Notes: generated by a model from the sequence alone, not told the origin. 64,000 bases of DNA from Bathynomus jamesi (GCA_023014485.1 JAJOZX010000998.1:180001-244000), one strand, 5' to 3'. Numbered from the stretch's first letter, positions 1-11,587 are shown. Numbers and translations: made by a program.

Positions 1-181
1 TGTATATAAGCTTACGTACACCGTCATTACGTACACACCTATATATGTACATCTCTAATTACGTCGTGTTCCTCTGTGCTCGCTGACAACAATTTGCGAA
101 TTCAGTTCTTCTGAGCGCCTCAGCACTATTGTGTGTATGTCAGCTTACAATTAAACATATTTCACTGGAATGACTTCAAAA

Positions 182-182
<1 letters not shown>

Positions 183-220
<38 letters not shown>
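183..220. repeat. (TC)n microsatellite
   Basis: This is an uninterrupted run of TC dinucleotides of about 38 bases. The flanks at 1-182 and 221-439 are AT-rich, with nothing I can identify. Confidence 0.95.
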
Positions 221-226
<6 letters not shown>

Positions 227-441
227 GCAATCCATCACATTACTATGTTATACGTTGTATGCTATGTCGCCTACGTTATCTATGTGCTTGTTCCAAATTC
301 ATTCATTCTTTTACGTCCCTAACTAATTATTGTAAATAATTATTTTATAATAATTTTCGACATCATTAAATACTTCAATAATTACAATACGAATTAACTG
401 TGGTATAAAATTGTTCAATTAAATATACTCAAAGTTATATA

Positions 442-714
442 CAGGGTGATCGAAAAGTCTCTCCGCAGTAGTAATAAGATATTTACTTTATTGAAATTTT
501 ACATAAGGAGATATAAGAATTGTATAACTGTAATGACATATGATTGTTACCTGTTTAGAGTAAGTAACGTAGCAAGACTTAGCTTAGACTAGCCTAGACT
601 TCGCCAATATTTTGTTAAAGATTTCACGATATCGTACAAATTTTCATTAAAATATCTAACTTCAATAAAGTAAATATCTTATTACTACTGTGGAGAGACT
701 TTTCGATCACCCTA
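442..714. mobile_element. mariner-type MITE, 273 bp
   Basis: Terminal inverted repeats of about 55 bp begin CAGGGTGATCGAAAAGTCTC on the left and match the complement of the right end at 660-714 with a few substitutions. A TA dinucleotide flanks each end (440-441 and 715-716), the target duplication of Tc1/mariner elements. The interior has no transposase frame, so this is a non-autonomous element. CAGGGTG termini recur in other mariner-like elements of this window (13841, 54549, 61569). Confidence 0.85.
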
Positions 715-716
715 TA

Positions 717-1218
717 CAGTAGAAACGAATAAACATCGTAAATTACATAAATCTTATAAGCTATACAGTATATCTCCAAGGCATTTTATTAAGTGTTTGA
801 TAAGTATTGTACGACATACTTAGAATGTACTTAATTGTAATGTACTTAAAGTCAGTGTACAACCCCGACATTATGTCGACACCCAAAGATGTTTCATCGA
901 CAAATAAGTATATTTTTATTTCTAATTTTATTTTCATTTAAGATGAAATAATTCGCAGTCTCTCCACCTGAGGGGAACTCAACCTTCAGCTTCAGTCCCT
1001 CGAATAATTTTATAATTCATTATTATGTTATAATAAAATCATTCCTGCCATAGCCTTTTGCCAAAGAGGTCTGCTCCTCCTTTTCATTTCTCTGTCTGAC
1101 CATCAGCGGTGATCGAGGCTTCTAAATTCATTTGAATTTGATCCATGGCAATTGATTCCCCTTGATTCATATTTGCCTTTTGCGCCTTCTCCTGTATTAT
1201 TTCTTGACTAAAGAAAAC
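717..1218. other. AT-rich intergenic stretch
   Basis: No open frame with recognisable similarity and no structured repeat is visible between the mariner MITE and the next inverted-repeat element. Confidence 0.6.
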
Positions 1219-1916
1219 TCGGATCAACTGAAGAAAACGCACCTCAAAAACACCAACTGAAGAAAGCGCACCTCAAATTTACACAAATGAAGGAAGCGCA
1301 CCTCAAATTAACCCAACTGAAGGAAACGCACCTTAAATGGATAAACTGTAGAAATAGGTTTCAGAAAGAAAACTTTCAGAATATATATTTTTATTTTTAC
1401 AGGAAGGCTAAAATAATAATTTATTGCATAAAAATTATTTCTAAAAATTTTTGGGATCACCTGAAGATTAGGGACCCCAGCCTTCTTTAATTAGCCTTAT
1501 AAGGCTAACTAACGAAAATATCACGACCTAACCTAACCAATCGTTAGGTCAACTGTACGCCCTTGACGATTGGTTGGGTTAGGTCGTGATATTTTCGTTA
1601 GTTAGCCTTATAAAACTAACTAAAGAAGGCTGGGGACCCTGATCTTCAGGTGATCCAAATTTTGAAGTAAAAAATGTCACAGGAATTCAAACAGGGTATT
1701 GTTCAGACATGTGAATAAAAAAATTGTTGAAGGCATCGTTGCTAAATCTGTCCCTCCACATAAATTCATTTAAGTATGAATTAAGCATGCTGCGTCTGCA
1801 CCCATGCAGTTAAACTAACTCATATGTGGCAACTGAAGAATACGCACCTCAATTTTGGCCAACTGAAGAAAGCGCACCTTTCTAGACTTGAGGTGCGTTT
1901 TCTTCAGTTGATCCGA
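1219..1916. mobile_element. inverted-repeat element with 30-bp tandem repeats at both ends
   Basis: The unit AACTGAAGAAAGCGCACCTC and close variants start at 1225, 1255, 1285 and 1315, an exact 30-bp period. They reappear at 1831 and 1861 with the same spacing, then once inverted at 1890-1909. The outermost copies form terminal inverted repeats (TCGGATCAACTGAAG at 1219, its complement ending at 1916). There is no coding capacity. Tandem arrays near both ends fit a non-autonomous DNA transposon of unknown superfamily. A large palindrome (1452-1657) lies inside it. Confidence 0.6.
1452..1657. repeat. palindrome with TAACC core (foldback)
   Basis: The arms 1452-1543 and 1567-1657 are nearly exact reverse complements around a 23-base loop. 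The inner arm carries ACGAAAATATCACGACCTAA followed by CCTAACC. The same core recurs at about 22052-22130, 36650-36810 and 42178-42240, so it marks an interspersed family. It is nested in the 1219-1916 element. Confidence 0.75.
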
Positions 1917-2010
1917 AAACTCAATTAACTAACTTTTGAGTTTCTCTTAGTTCCTTCTATTACTTACTTATTTATTTATTTATTCAGTTTTTATTATAAT
2001 TTGTGTCAAA

Positions 2011-2211
2011 TTGGTTTATGAAACTCGGAATCACTCGGGCTAAGGCCTCGATGAACTTCGTGGACCAACACTTCGTCAGATGTCCAAAGTGCTCAATCGT
2101 CATAACCCGCACTGTGGTTATGACGATTGAGCACTTTGGACATCTGACGAAATGTTGGTCCACAAGTTTATCGAGGCCTTAGCCCGAGTGATTCCGAGTT
2201 TCATAAACCAA
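2011..2211. repeat. foldback element with about 97-bp arms
   Basis: The left arm 2011-2107 begins TTGGTTTATGAAACTCGG. It is matched by the reverse complement of 2116-2211 with only a few mismatches, around an 8-base loop. The transcript would form a near-perfect hairpin. No coding frame or flanking duplication was found. It is probably a foldback-type MITE. Confidence 0.8.
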
Positions 2212-3342
2212 TTTTCATAAACCAATTCAAGGTCCTTTACTTTTTAATGATTTCATTTTAAAATTATTAAAATTATTATTAAAATTAAAATATTAAATAA
2301 TAAAATATTAAAATGACAAATAATTATTGTATATACAGTTAATTATTAAACATGATAAATACAAACGAGTAAAGGACTTATTATCGTGATTATACAGTAG
2401 GTATATAATTATATGGCAACGATGGTAATTAGACAGCCTCGTAGGGACCAGCCGGTCTGTTGCTGTGTGGCGTCCTTTGTATTCCTTTGTATTCCCTTGT
2501 ATTATTGTAAGTGGCATCTTATGGTTAAAAAAATTATTAGAGTGGCTTACCAGGATTTATGAAAGATTATGAAGCTCACGGAGGTGGGGGTCTATTAACT
2601 TTAACAGGGTTTCTGAATATTAAGGTTTTCCTTTTGATCGGGAAATCCATTAAAGTTGAAGGTATGTGTTTGAAACTTAAATGTTAAACTAACAGCGGTG
2701 ATTTTATTCGTGAGAATGAAGGAGATTATTTCACAATGGACAGATTAAAGACGGAACTGTAATCGCTGAGGGGAAGGCTTCTTACTAAGAATGTATAGAG
2801 ATTCAAGAATGTGGAGGTCAGTTGGATGGTTAGTTAGTGCAGTCGATAATTTTAAAACTGGTGGAATGTAGGTGATCATGGAGTTGACAGCGGTCTCTTA
2901 TGCCTGATTTGGATGATTTATTTGAGGGGTTATAAAGTTCTTCTTGAAAGGCCACAATGTTCGTCCACTCTTACTTGATATTGGCGGGATGTACTGCCAA
3001 TATAGTTCGCGTTGCAGCGAACACAGTTAAAAGAGTAAAGAGAGAAGAAACAAGGGCCTGAGTGAGTTTTTCTATATAAAATACTACTAATAACTAAGTT
3101 TTTCTTGAATAATGATAATAATATATCTTTTCAAACTTTTATATCTTCTTTTGCTTTTATTTTAAGTTAGTATATAAACATACATATATGCCGAGTGGAC
3201 TGAGGAGTTGTGGGTTGTGGGGTTGTGAGCGGTGTGAGTCGGGACATGGGCGCTGTCTGAAAGGCTAAATTACGTTGATGGCAGTGAGGAGTGTTGGGTG
3301 GCCGTTAAACTTCATACTTTATTTATATTACTTCATAAAATA

Positions 3343-3345
<3 letters not shown>
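2212..3345. other. gene-free stretch
   Basis: Only short frames with no recognisable similarity occur here. I see no repeat, RNA gene or transposon end in it. Confidence 0.5.

Positions 3346-3382
<37 letters not shown>
3346..3382. repeat. (TA)n microsatellite
   Basis: This TA run abuts the left arm of the tRNA-containing foldback. A second TA run lies beyond the right side at about 3680-3717. Confidence 0.9.
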
Positions 3383-3384
<2 letters not shown>

Positions 3385-3646
3385 TAAAGAACGACGCTTG
3401 TATAGAAGACATTCCGCGCAAGATGAAGAGGGAGAACGAACAAATGAAAAAATGAGGTAACCACCCGGGAATCGAACCCGGGATCTTCCGATTGCCGGTC
3501 AGATATGATAACCATTACACCATGGGCCTCACTCGATCAGAAGTCGTAATTCTCCTACATACGCGCAGAAACCTCATTTTTTAATTTGTTCGTTTTCCCT
3601 CCTCATCTTGCGCGGTATGTCTTCTATACAAGCGTCGTTCTTTACG
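3383..3646. mobile_element. foldback element with tRNA-like core
   Basis: Two 76-bp arms, 3383-3458 and 3571-3646, are inverted copies with about 95% identity by eye, starting CGTAAAGAACGACGCTTG. The 112-bp centre holds a tRNA-like sequence on the minus strand. (TA)n tracts lie outside both arms. This looks like a non-autonomous foldback built around a tRNA-derived module. Confidence 0.75.
3456..3528 (-). ncRNA. tRNA-like sequence (probably a tRNA pseudogene)
   Basis: Read on the minus strand, the 73 bases contain an A box (TGGTGTAATGG), a B box (GGTTCGATTCC), a 5-bp T stem with a TTCGATT loop, a weak D stem and a 5-bp anticodon stem. The anticodon loop is CCGGCAA, which has C where position 33 is normally T. 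The acceptor stem pairs badly, with mismatches or wobble at most positions. A working tRNA is therefore unlikely, but internal RNA polymerase III promoter activity is possible. Confidence 0.55.
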
Positions 3647-3681
3647 TTAATTATACTGCGTGTTCTTTGCAGTTGAAAATG

Positions 3682-3712
<31 letters not shown>

Positions 3713-3719
3713 TATATCT

Positions 3720-5103
3720 CAACTGAATAATTTTCAACATAAACATACATTTATATTTCCCTGTCTTTTTTGGTGGGATTAAAAAAACATTTATTATTAA
3801 AAAAATGATGGCTCCATTGGGAGATTAAAGAGATTTAAAAGGATTAAAAAGTTAATTTTAGTTTATTTTATTTGTATATTTAGTTATTTATTTCATAAGA
3901 GAAGTAAAATTGGTAAGTATTAGTGATAGTGACAACAAATAATAATATTAATAACAATAATAATAATAATAATAATAATATTAATAATAAAAATAGACAG
4001 TATACAAATTTACAAAATTTTACATAATTTTAAATTAAATGATTCATTGTATATTTAATAAAATTAACTGAGGTTTAATGAAAACGATATTAAAAAAAGG
4101 ATAATTTACGAAATTAAAAATGTTTAATTAAATTAGCATATTTTATATAGTTAATTATAATGTATTCTCTCGTTTTGTTATTAAATTTTTAGATTTTCTT
4201 TCATCGTATTTTATGTATATTCAGCGTCACTTAATTTGATGTTGCGACGCGGGTAGGATTACATCTCATCACTCGCTCCCACACATACGCATTCACTCAT
4301 ACACCTTTTCCACAGTTCTCTTATTATTCATTCCTCACACGTGATCATACCAAACGGAGCATACTCTCATCTAATCTGATGTTCAAACTTGTTCAGTTTA
4401 AAGAGCAGACTTACTTCTCAAATTATTCATTATACCTATTTGGTAAACATCATTTTTAATTTTTCCACGTTTTATTTTTAATATTTAATTACATTTAATT
4501 TTAATTTTATATTTTTGTACTCGTAAACTTTCCAAAATTACTATTTTTAATTTAACTTTTTTAATTTATTTTCATTATTTTTGTCTCCAGTTTTAAATTT
4601 TCAAATCCACTGAAACGTCATAGAAGAGTATTAATGTGGTCTCCATGGTCTTCTCATTCAATTAATTTACCTAATTGCTTTTGGAAGGATATGTTTATTT
4701 AATTAATTTTGTCTCTGTTTAAATATCTTACTTGCGGTATTTTAACAATTGCTAACGTTAAAGTTTTTATAAAATGAATAGTTTCTGTTTTAAATTCTTA
4801 TCTTCTTAATAACATTTTCATGTCAGTAATTAAGAAGTGTATTTGCTTAAAAGGATTTGGTTTTTATTTTTAAAGTCTGCGTACAAATACATTTCGGAAC
4901 TATGAATTCATTTAATTTTGTTAACTCCTCAAAGACTTCTAACTTTTTTATATTCTGTTCCATTATCTATTTCGTAATCTATTCTTTTTTATATTTTTTT
5001 TTATTACGTAGCATTTATTTTCCACTAAATATACAGTACATTATTTAATTTAAAATTATATAACATTTTGTAAACTTTATATTGTATTTGCTATTATTAT
5101 TGC

Positions 5104-5191
<88 letters not shown>

Positions 5192-6699
5192 TTGTTGTCA
5201 CTATTGCTATTACTTGCCACTTTCACTATTTTTCTGGAATAAATAAATTAAATGCATAATTAATTTTGCCTAAAACGCCTCCATGCTTCCAAGGACATAT
5301 TGAGATAAAAGTACTGTAAATATATTAACGTCATAACAAATATCTAAAAACTATAATAACTCTCTCACTTGTATTCTTTTCTGAATAAATTTTTTTAATT
5401 TTGATTTTGATTATAATTATGAAATTCATCTTTTGCTATGGACCAATATGCTTCAAAATAGTTATAAAATCTTCTAAATTTGTTTAAATTAATTTTTAAT
5501 TATTTTATCTTTATTATTACTTTCGATATGATATGTTTCATTAAACGTAATAATATTTTTTATCTTTTTCTTTTGTTTGTCGTTGGCCAGAACCAAATCA
5601 GTAAAGTGACGCTGGGCACCAATGGGTTAACAAATTGTACATTCTCAATAGTGTTTCAAATTTAATTATCAAATATCATGAGTGTTTTACCCGTGTTGCG
5701 TTATAATTTTATAAATTATTCGTCTAATTCCCGCAATTAATTACCTTAGTTTTATCGTTTTTACAAGGTTGTATTTTTTACGATGTCAGTTTTTTCATTA
5801 CTTTTGCCTTGCTTCACTTTCAGTTATGACTTTTACCTGTTTTTATTAATTCACTGCGTAACTGTTTAATGTTGTTGGTAGTTTGTCATTTTATTGATGT
5901 ATAGTTTACGTTAATTTTTTTCACTAACTATTTGAATGACTTTTTACGATAAAATTTTTCAATTTGTTTCCTTTAAATGAAACTTCTGTATAATAGTCAC
6001 ATTTATCGTTTCATCAGTTACCATTTTTATTATATAGAAGCATATAATTTTCCTTTCAGTAAATGAATAATAGAATTAAATCTGGTTTGTGGTACTCAAT
6101 GTATACAGAATTAGCTACGATGTTCATTTTATCATTATTTTGAAGGAATATGATTCATGCAAAATCTTGCATTTTTAATACTTGAGATTGCCAAGAATGA
6201 TTTCTTTTAATTCTATACGTTGGTTGGTTCTTTCTGATCTAAATTGCAAAGATCAGTAAGAATTAGATTCTCGTATAGGCATCTAATTTTGGTCTATCTC
6301 CCATCTTCAGAGGGCCATGGTTTAAGTAGCCACAATAGAGTTTTGATCTAAGATTATAATGAAGTATCCTATTGAGACGTGAGGGATAATAAAGTTGGAG
6401 CTCCATATTCTAATCTACATTGGCATATTGTGGTATACTTCATTTTCGGGTACCATATCAAATTCCCTTTAATTTATAAAACCTATAGTGTAGACCCTTT
6501 AATTCAATCTTAGTTGTATAGGAAATAAAGTTTAGAAAACTGAAGTGTTTTTTATCCATTTAGGACTATTATAAACATACAGAGTTTAAAGGATATTGGA
6601 CCAACCAGTCATGGTATATGTGATTTATGATCGCAGAAGTTAGTGTGAGAAAACCACACTCTCATATACTGTATATACACAGAGTATATATATATAAAT
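3720..6699. other. long AT-rich gene-free stretch
   Basis: This is very AT-rich sequence without recognisable coding. It includes a short (AAT)n run at about 3956-3980 and a long (TTA)n array at about 5094-5190. Small frames here look like chance openings in low-complexity DNA. Confidence 0.6.
5094..5190. repeat. (TTA)n microsatellite
   Basis: About 97 bases of ATT/TTA trinucleotide, interrupted once near 5135. Confidence 0.95.
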
Positions 6700-6885
6700 T
6701 TAGGGTGCCACATAAAAATCATTTTTTGATTTTTAGGACGGCCCTTTGTGGGATTGTTAGGTTGGGTGAAAAAGCCCTGAATATGAAATTTTAGCCAAAT
6801 TGACGGATATTTAGGGGTTCCGCATCGACCATCTCTGGCGTACCACGTGTCAGAAGTAATGAGTTTCTCCAAGAAATTGCTCCAG
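6700..6885. repeat. left terminal inverted repeat of the 3.9-kb element
   Basis: Matches the complement of 10435-10624 with scattered substitutions. Shared blocks include TTAGGGTGCCACA at the tip and GGTTCCGCATCGACC near 6818. Confidence 0.8.
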
Positions 6886-7492
6886 CTCCAAGGGGTAAAG
6901 TAACATGTACAATGTCAATATAAATGCTATCATATACCATGGCGTAGAGGACAGTCACAGCTATATTTCCATAGCATTAAGTTTATTCCATCTCCAATAT
7001 TTTTTTTTATATTAATATTTTTGTCGCGGTTCAAAAGTTTTTTTTCAAAGTTTCACCTTAATACGTTTATGCTTTGTAATCCAAACCACACCAACCGGCA
7101 ACCAGCTTATAACAACACAATACGCAACTAGCAAACAGTGCAAACACCTTAACAATATTGTTCAACATTATTTCATAATTAATTGGAATAAACTTGTCCC
7201 ACCATGCCTGGGTAGCAGGATACTATTCTCTGTGTGTAATGTTATTAATAATACAAAATCATTAAATCAATTTCAATTTTATTGCAACAAAACAACTTAA
7301 TATTATTAAAATAAAAAACATTTTATTCCGTATTAATCATAGTAATATACTGAGCCTACTGGCCATATAAATCAAAATAATAACTAAGAAATAAAGTATA
7401 TACGATTATACATTGTTATACAGGATTAATAGGAGTAACACCCTATAAAAATGAAGCAAATTCAAATATACCATAAAGTACTCCCAAACCCG
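6886..7492. other. AT-rich 3' flank inside the 3.9-kb element
   Basis: Non-coding DNA between the left terminus and the stop codon of the GC-rich gene. It is far more AT-rich than the gene itself. Confidence 0.5.
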
Positions 7493-9688
7493 TTAAGGAT
7501 TTCCGCTGCGGGCGCTCGGGTGCTCTTTGCGGTGCTTCTCAACGACTTGCATCAAGTACTGCCGTTGCTCCTCGTCCTTGGTGAGTGCGAGATTGTAGTT
7601 CTGCATCAGCGCGACCCCTCGCTCCGCCCGGACATTGACAACGCTCAACGTAGAGACACGGCGTTTCCCCAGCCAGGTAGGACGCATTGTTCGACCAGGT
7701 AGCCGGCTCCAACTCTAGGAAAGAAGTATTGATCGCGAGCCGCTCGAAAAGAAGCGTGCTGGATGTCGTGCAAAAGTCTGCGACTGTCTTTCGCTCGAGC
7801 TCCTCCGGGCAGACGTCCAGGGCAATGCGCTTGGGTGGCTCCTCGGTGCCCTCGACATCCTTGATGGCCGTCGCAATTCGACTCTTCTCTTCCAGCGGAG
7901 TGTCGTCATCGAAGAGAGCGAGGGCGGCCAGGTGTTCACTCAGGTACCAGAGATGTCGTCGAAACACAGGGGAGGTAGCCTTGGACACGTCCTTGTCCAC
8001 CTTGTCGTAGTCAACCAGCGCCTTGAGCATCGCCAGGTCAGTTCGAGGGGCAGCGGCGGGAAGGGGCGCCGTAAACCAGGCCGGAATGTAAACCAGCAGC
8101 GCAAAGTTTACGAAGCGCAGGATGCCCTGGGCCTCGCGAGCCTTAATGGGGAGCTGCTGCCGGAAGAGGTGGAGCTTGATGGCGTATATCACTTTGGCCA
8201 TCCACCGGGCGCGGTGGAGTGCGCCCGGTCGCATGAAGCGCACACCTCGCTGGGGGACGCCTCCAAGCGCTATGATCGCCAGCTCCAGGAGCTCTCGATA
8301 GTCGTCCCGCGGCTGGCCCTTGGTGATGTGACCCTTGAAACGCGCGATCAGATCGTCTCGCGCCTTGAGCAGCGGCTTAGTAAGGTCTTCCTTGGAGATG
8401 GCGCTGAATTGGTCGGTGCAGACGGATTGCCAGCGCTCCTTCAGTCGCGAGAACAGTTTAATGTCAGGACCAGAGGAGGGGCCCATGCACTCGATGAAGG
8501 CTTTCTCTGCCACCAATTCTAGCATGTGGTGCCGACAGGCCAGGTTCAGCAGCTGGCGGTGAAGGCCCTGCTCGATGAAGACGCAAGCGCCCGAAACGAC
8601 GCCCGTGTTGGCAGCTGTCGTGTCAAAGGAGAGCCCGACGACACGATCAGCGATTCCCCAGTCATCCAACGAGTTCAGCACAGCATCTGCTTGGGCGCGA
8701 CCAGTTCCAGCAGGCAGCTTCGGCACGGAGAGAAGTTTGTCGACGCCGTCGCCGGACACGACTATGGCGAGGCGATCGACCTTCTTGCCGCTGAAGTCGG
8801 AGACCATTTCCCGTCCCAGTGAACGATGAGCGGGACACTGGGATCGAACGTCATCTTCACTTCTTTGGCGATTTCCCCTCGATGACGCAATCGCCAACGC
8901 CGAATCGTCTCGTGACTGAGAGCCAGTTCATCTGTGTCTTGAATATCCAGACTGGAAGCAGCTGCTTTCATGAGTTGAACGGCTCCACGGTTGCTTGTTT
9001 TGGTCCGGTCCAGTGCCGACGCTAGGTCTTGAGTCATAATGTTCTTTTTGCGACGGCGCTTTGTAGGTGGATTGGTTTCCTCTTCTGTCGAGCAATTAGG
9101 CGACGACGACGAGTTTGATGATGGAAGGGTTGCTGTTGCCAGTGATTGCTCTGATTGCTTTTGGCGTTGCCTTTCTTTGGCAGCTTCACGCGCGGATGCA
9201 CGTTGCTCAATTCCAGTGAGGATTTTGTCCACCCCGGACATGACACCACGGCGACCCTTTTCGCGTTGAGCAAGAAGGAAGTCGCGATCCTCCTGGATGG
9301 TGATGACGGAGAGGGCGTTGTCGAGAGCCACGTCAAAAATGTCATCGAGTCCCTCGGTGAAGGCCGCCCTGGCTGCCTCACCTGTGGCGCCGGACCGCTT
9401 TCGGCTGCGCTGCAGTGCCTGCCAATTGTCGTAAAGTCTAAGCAGTTTTCGCGCGGCGCTTTTGGAGGTCATGGTCGGGATTCTGGCCATAGCCCAGAAA
9501 GTATACACCTCGACGATCACATTACGCGCCGCCTCGGCTAGAAGTTGTTTTTGCACCTTATGAAACTGTATAAACCGGCGAAGCACTTCACCATTTCAAG
9601 GTAACCTGTTTCCCGTTAGGGGGTTTGGGTTGGCGTGTCCGATTAGCCATATCTCGGTCTTGGATCTCAGTGAGCTTGGGGTAGCCAT
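7493..9688 (-). pseudogene. GC-rich transposase-like gene (HWDGK family)
   Basis: An ATG at 9686-9688 starts a frame that meets a TGA at 9596-9598. It continues as a 270-codon stretch to about 8807, resumes after a one-base shift to about 7670, and resumes after another shift to the stop near 7493, roughly 730 residues in all. The shifts lie at an A run (8807-8809) and a C run (7667-7670). Visible motifs in order are a basic nuclear-localisation-like KRRRKK, HWDGK, VSGDG, a GLSFDTTAANTG block, LACRHHMLEL, and AERGVAL near the C-terminus. The layout D, D, Cys/His, E resembles RNase H-fold (hAT-like) transposases; that is inference. I recall similar uncharacterised metazoan proteins but cannot name a family. 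GC content is clearly above the AT-rich flanks. Confidence 0.7.
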
Positions 9689-9888
9689 CACGAGGTGATC
9701 ACGCATTGAATGCGTGAAGGAGACTGATTGACTGAAGACTGTGACAGTGTGACTCACCACACTAACCCGGCGTTGCGCTGTTGCCAGATCTCAATGCTGA
9801 AAAGTAGTGAAAATATATACAATGAGAAGCAAATATTAATTATAAATATTTAAATTTATGAAATGCATAAATTATAGCAATATATATG

Positions 9889-10407
9889 CAGGGTTGGCTG
9901 GTTTAACCCAAATGGTTTAAACCATGGTTTAAACCATTTTAAAAAAACCGTTTTTCTGTTTTTTTTTGTTTTTTCATAATTTCAATTTTTACAACACAAA
10001 TTATTTAATTCATAAACTAATAGCTCTAAAACTAAAACTTATATTTATATTGATAAGACCTAAAAACCATCAGTTCAGGGTAGCCTAGTATGTACGGTAG
10101 TATATAATATAGCTACCTTGCACTAGCAGGCCTATTTAATAGTGGCATTGCACATAAAAGGATTGAAGTTACCTGTATCAATTACATTATAAATTACAAA
10201 TATAAATGTTGTTATTAGGTTTATTTTCATTTTTGTGAAGTTAGCACTTCTTACATCTAACATCTTCCAATTAAAAATTGAGACAGTCAGCAATTCTAAT
10301 TTCTGAGTACCAGTACCTAATTGAGTTATCTGAGTTAAGTTTTTTTTTTTTTTAAATCATTGGTTTTTGGTTTCTTTTTAAAAAAACATGGTTTTTTTTC
10401 AACCCTG
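9889..10407. mobile_element. hAT MITE, 519 bp, with perfect 8-bp target duplication
   Basis: The element starts CAGGGTTG and ends CAACCCTG. The octamer TATATATG lies immediately on both sides (9881-9888 and 10408-10415), the target duplication length of hAT transposons. Subterminal GGTTTAAACCA-type repeats sit on the left and T/A-rich ones on the right. There is no transposase frame, so it was mobilised in trans. It lies inside the 3.9-kb long-TIR element and is younger than it. Confidence 0.9.
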
Positions 10408-10434
10408 TATATATGTAATAGTGCCATGGTTACA

Positions 10435-10624
10435 GGTTTCCCAGATAAATCCATTATTTCGAACAGACGGTACAACAGAAACGGTCGATGCGGAACCTCT
10501 AAATGTACTTCGATCGGGCTCAAACTTCATATTTAGGGTTTTCTCATCCAACCAAACAATATGACTAAGGGCCATTCGAAATTTCCAAATTCTAAAAACT
10601 GCCTCTATAGAGTGTGGCACCCTA
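10435..10624. repeat. right terminal inverted repeat of the 3.9-kb element
   Basis: Complement of the left terminus, ending GTGTGGCACCCTAA and followed directly by a (TA)n tract. Short frames read across it are chance openings. Confidence 0.8.
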
Positions 10625-10625
10625 A

Positions 10626-10667
<42 letters not shown>

Positions 10668-10790
10668 TATAACATTTTCGAAGTACTTTTAGGTCATTTC
10701 AGGTGCTCTTTTGTTTATTTCCTGAAGGCAAGGTCAAATAAGCTTGAAAGTTGTTCAATGTTTTTCTTTTGCGTGTATATATATATATAC

Positions 10791-10791
<1 letters not shown>

Positions 10792-10833
<42 letters not shown>
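10792..10833. repeat. (GT)n microsatellite
   Basis: About 40 bases of TG dinucleotide. TA runs lie nearby at about 10627-10661 and 10777-10790. Confidence 0.95.
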
Positions 10834-10836
<3 letters not shown>

Positions 10837-11587
10837 ATGGCTGCGATCCTTTGCTGATGTAACTTAATTTGTAACCCCGGAACTTGCTCCTTTTCTATCC
10901 TTGTTCTTTATTTTAAACCTGAGAACACATTCTGGGCGCGTTTGCAAGGAACATTTTTTTCGTATCTTTGAAATAAGCATCTTGAGTGAAAATAAAAAAT
11001 AAAAAAAAAACCTCCAAACTACAAATCGTAACGAAAACATTTTATCCATATTTTCAAAAGTTAAAAATATTTCTCGCGTTGACTATGTTTTCTGACATGA
11101 CGTCCATTTTTTAAATATGAATTACTTAGGGATTAATTCATATTTCATGCTTTTATTATTCGAATAATCATTTAATCCGACCGTAATAATAAAGTATTCC
11201 TCTAGAGTTTGAAATAATAGATATTTTCTCATCTGAAAATATTCCATAAAAAAAAACCCTGATTTTCTTTTTCTTTTTTATGCGAGATTAAAAAGGTAAT
11301 TTATCATTAAATTTTATATAATTTTATTTTGATTTCCAATTTCTGAAAGAGTTATAAAAGTTATACGTTGTACAACCACTACAATAACGTAATAAAACTG
11401 AAATAAGGTGATGGAGGAATCCCATTTTGCATTCATTATTGATGTATCGATAACATGAAGGCGCCATCCTTCAATATAGAACACTTGGGCCGCAATGAGC
11501 TTTCAGCACGATCAAGTCCAATAAAGCAAATTCCGTCAGAAATACGTCCGCAGAAGAATAAATATATCGGGAAACATTATACACCAG

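Larger units (their letters stand above)
6700..10624. mobile_element. 3.9-kb DNA transposon with ~190-bp inverted termini, unassigned superfamily
   Basis: The left end (6700-6885) and the complement of the right end (10435-10624) align over almost their full length. Both begin TTAGGGTGCCACA, share GGTTCCGCATCGACC further in, and are diverged elsewhere. Between them, on the minus strand, lies a GC-rich transposase-like gene (7493-9688). A hAT MITE (9889-10407) has inserted between the gene and the right terminus. Both ends abut TA-rich sequence, so the target duplication cannot be read. I infer a DNA transposon because one gene is enclosed by long inverted termini. I cannot place it in a named superfamily. 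Confidence 0.75.

Noticed and set aside
3456..3528. A functional tRNA gene
   Set aside because: The acceptor stem pairs poorly and position 33 is C, so it is listed only as a tRNA-like sequence.
7687..8822. Long plus-strand frames opposite the GC-rich gene
   Set aside because: They lie antisense to a frame with clear conserved motifs and contain none themselves; high GC makes such shadows common.
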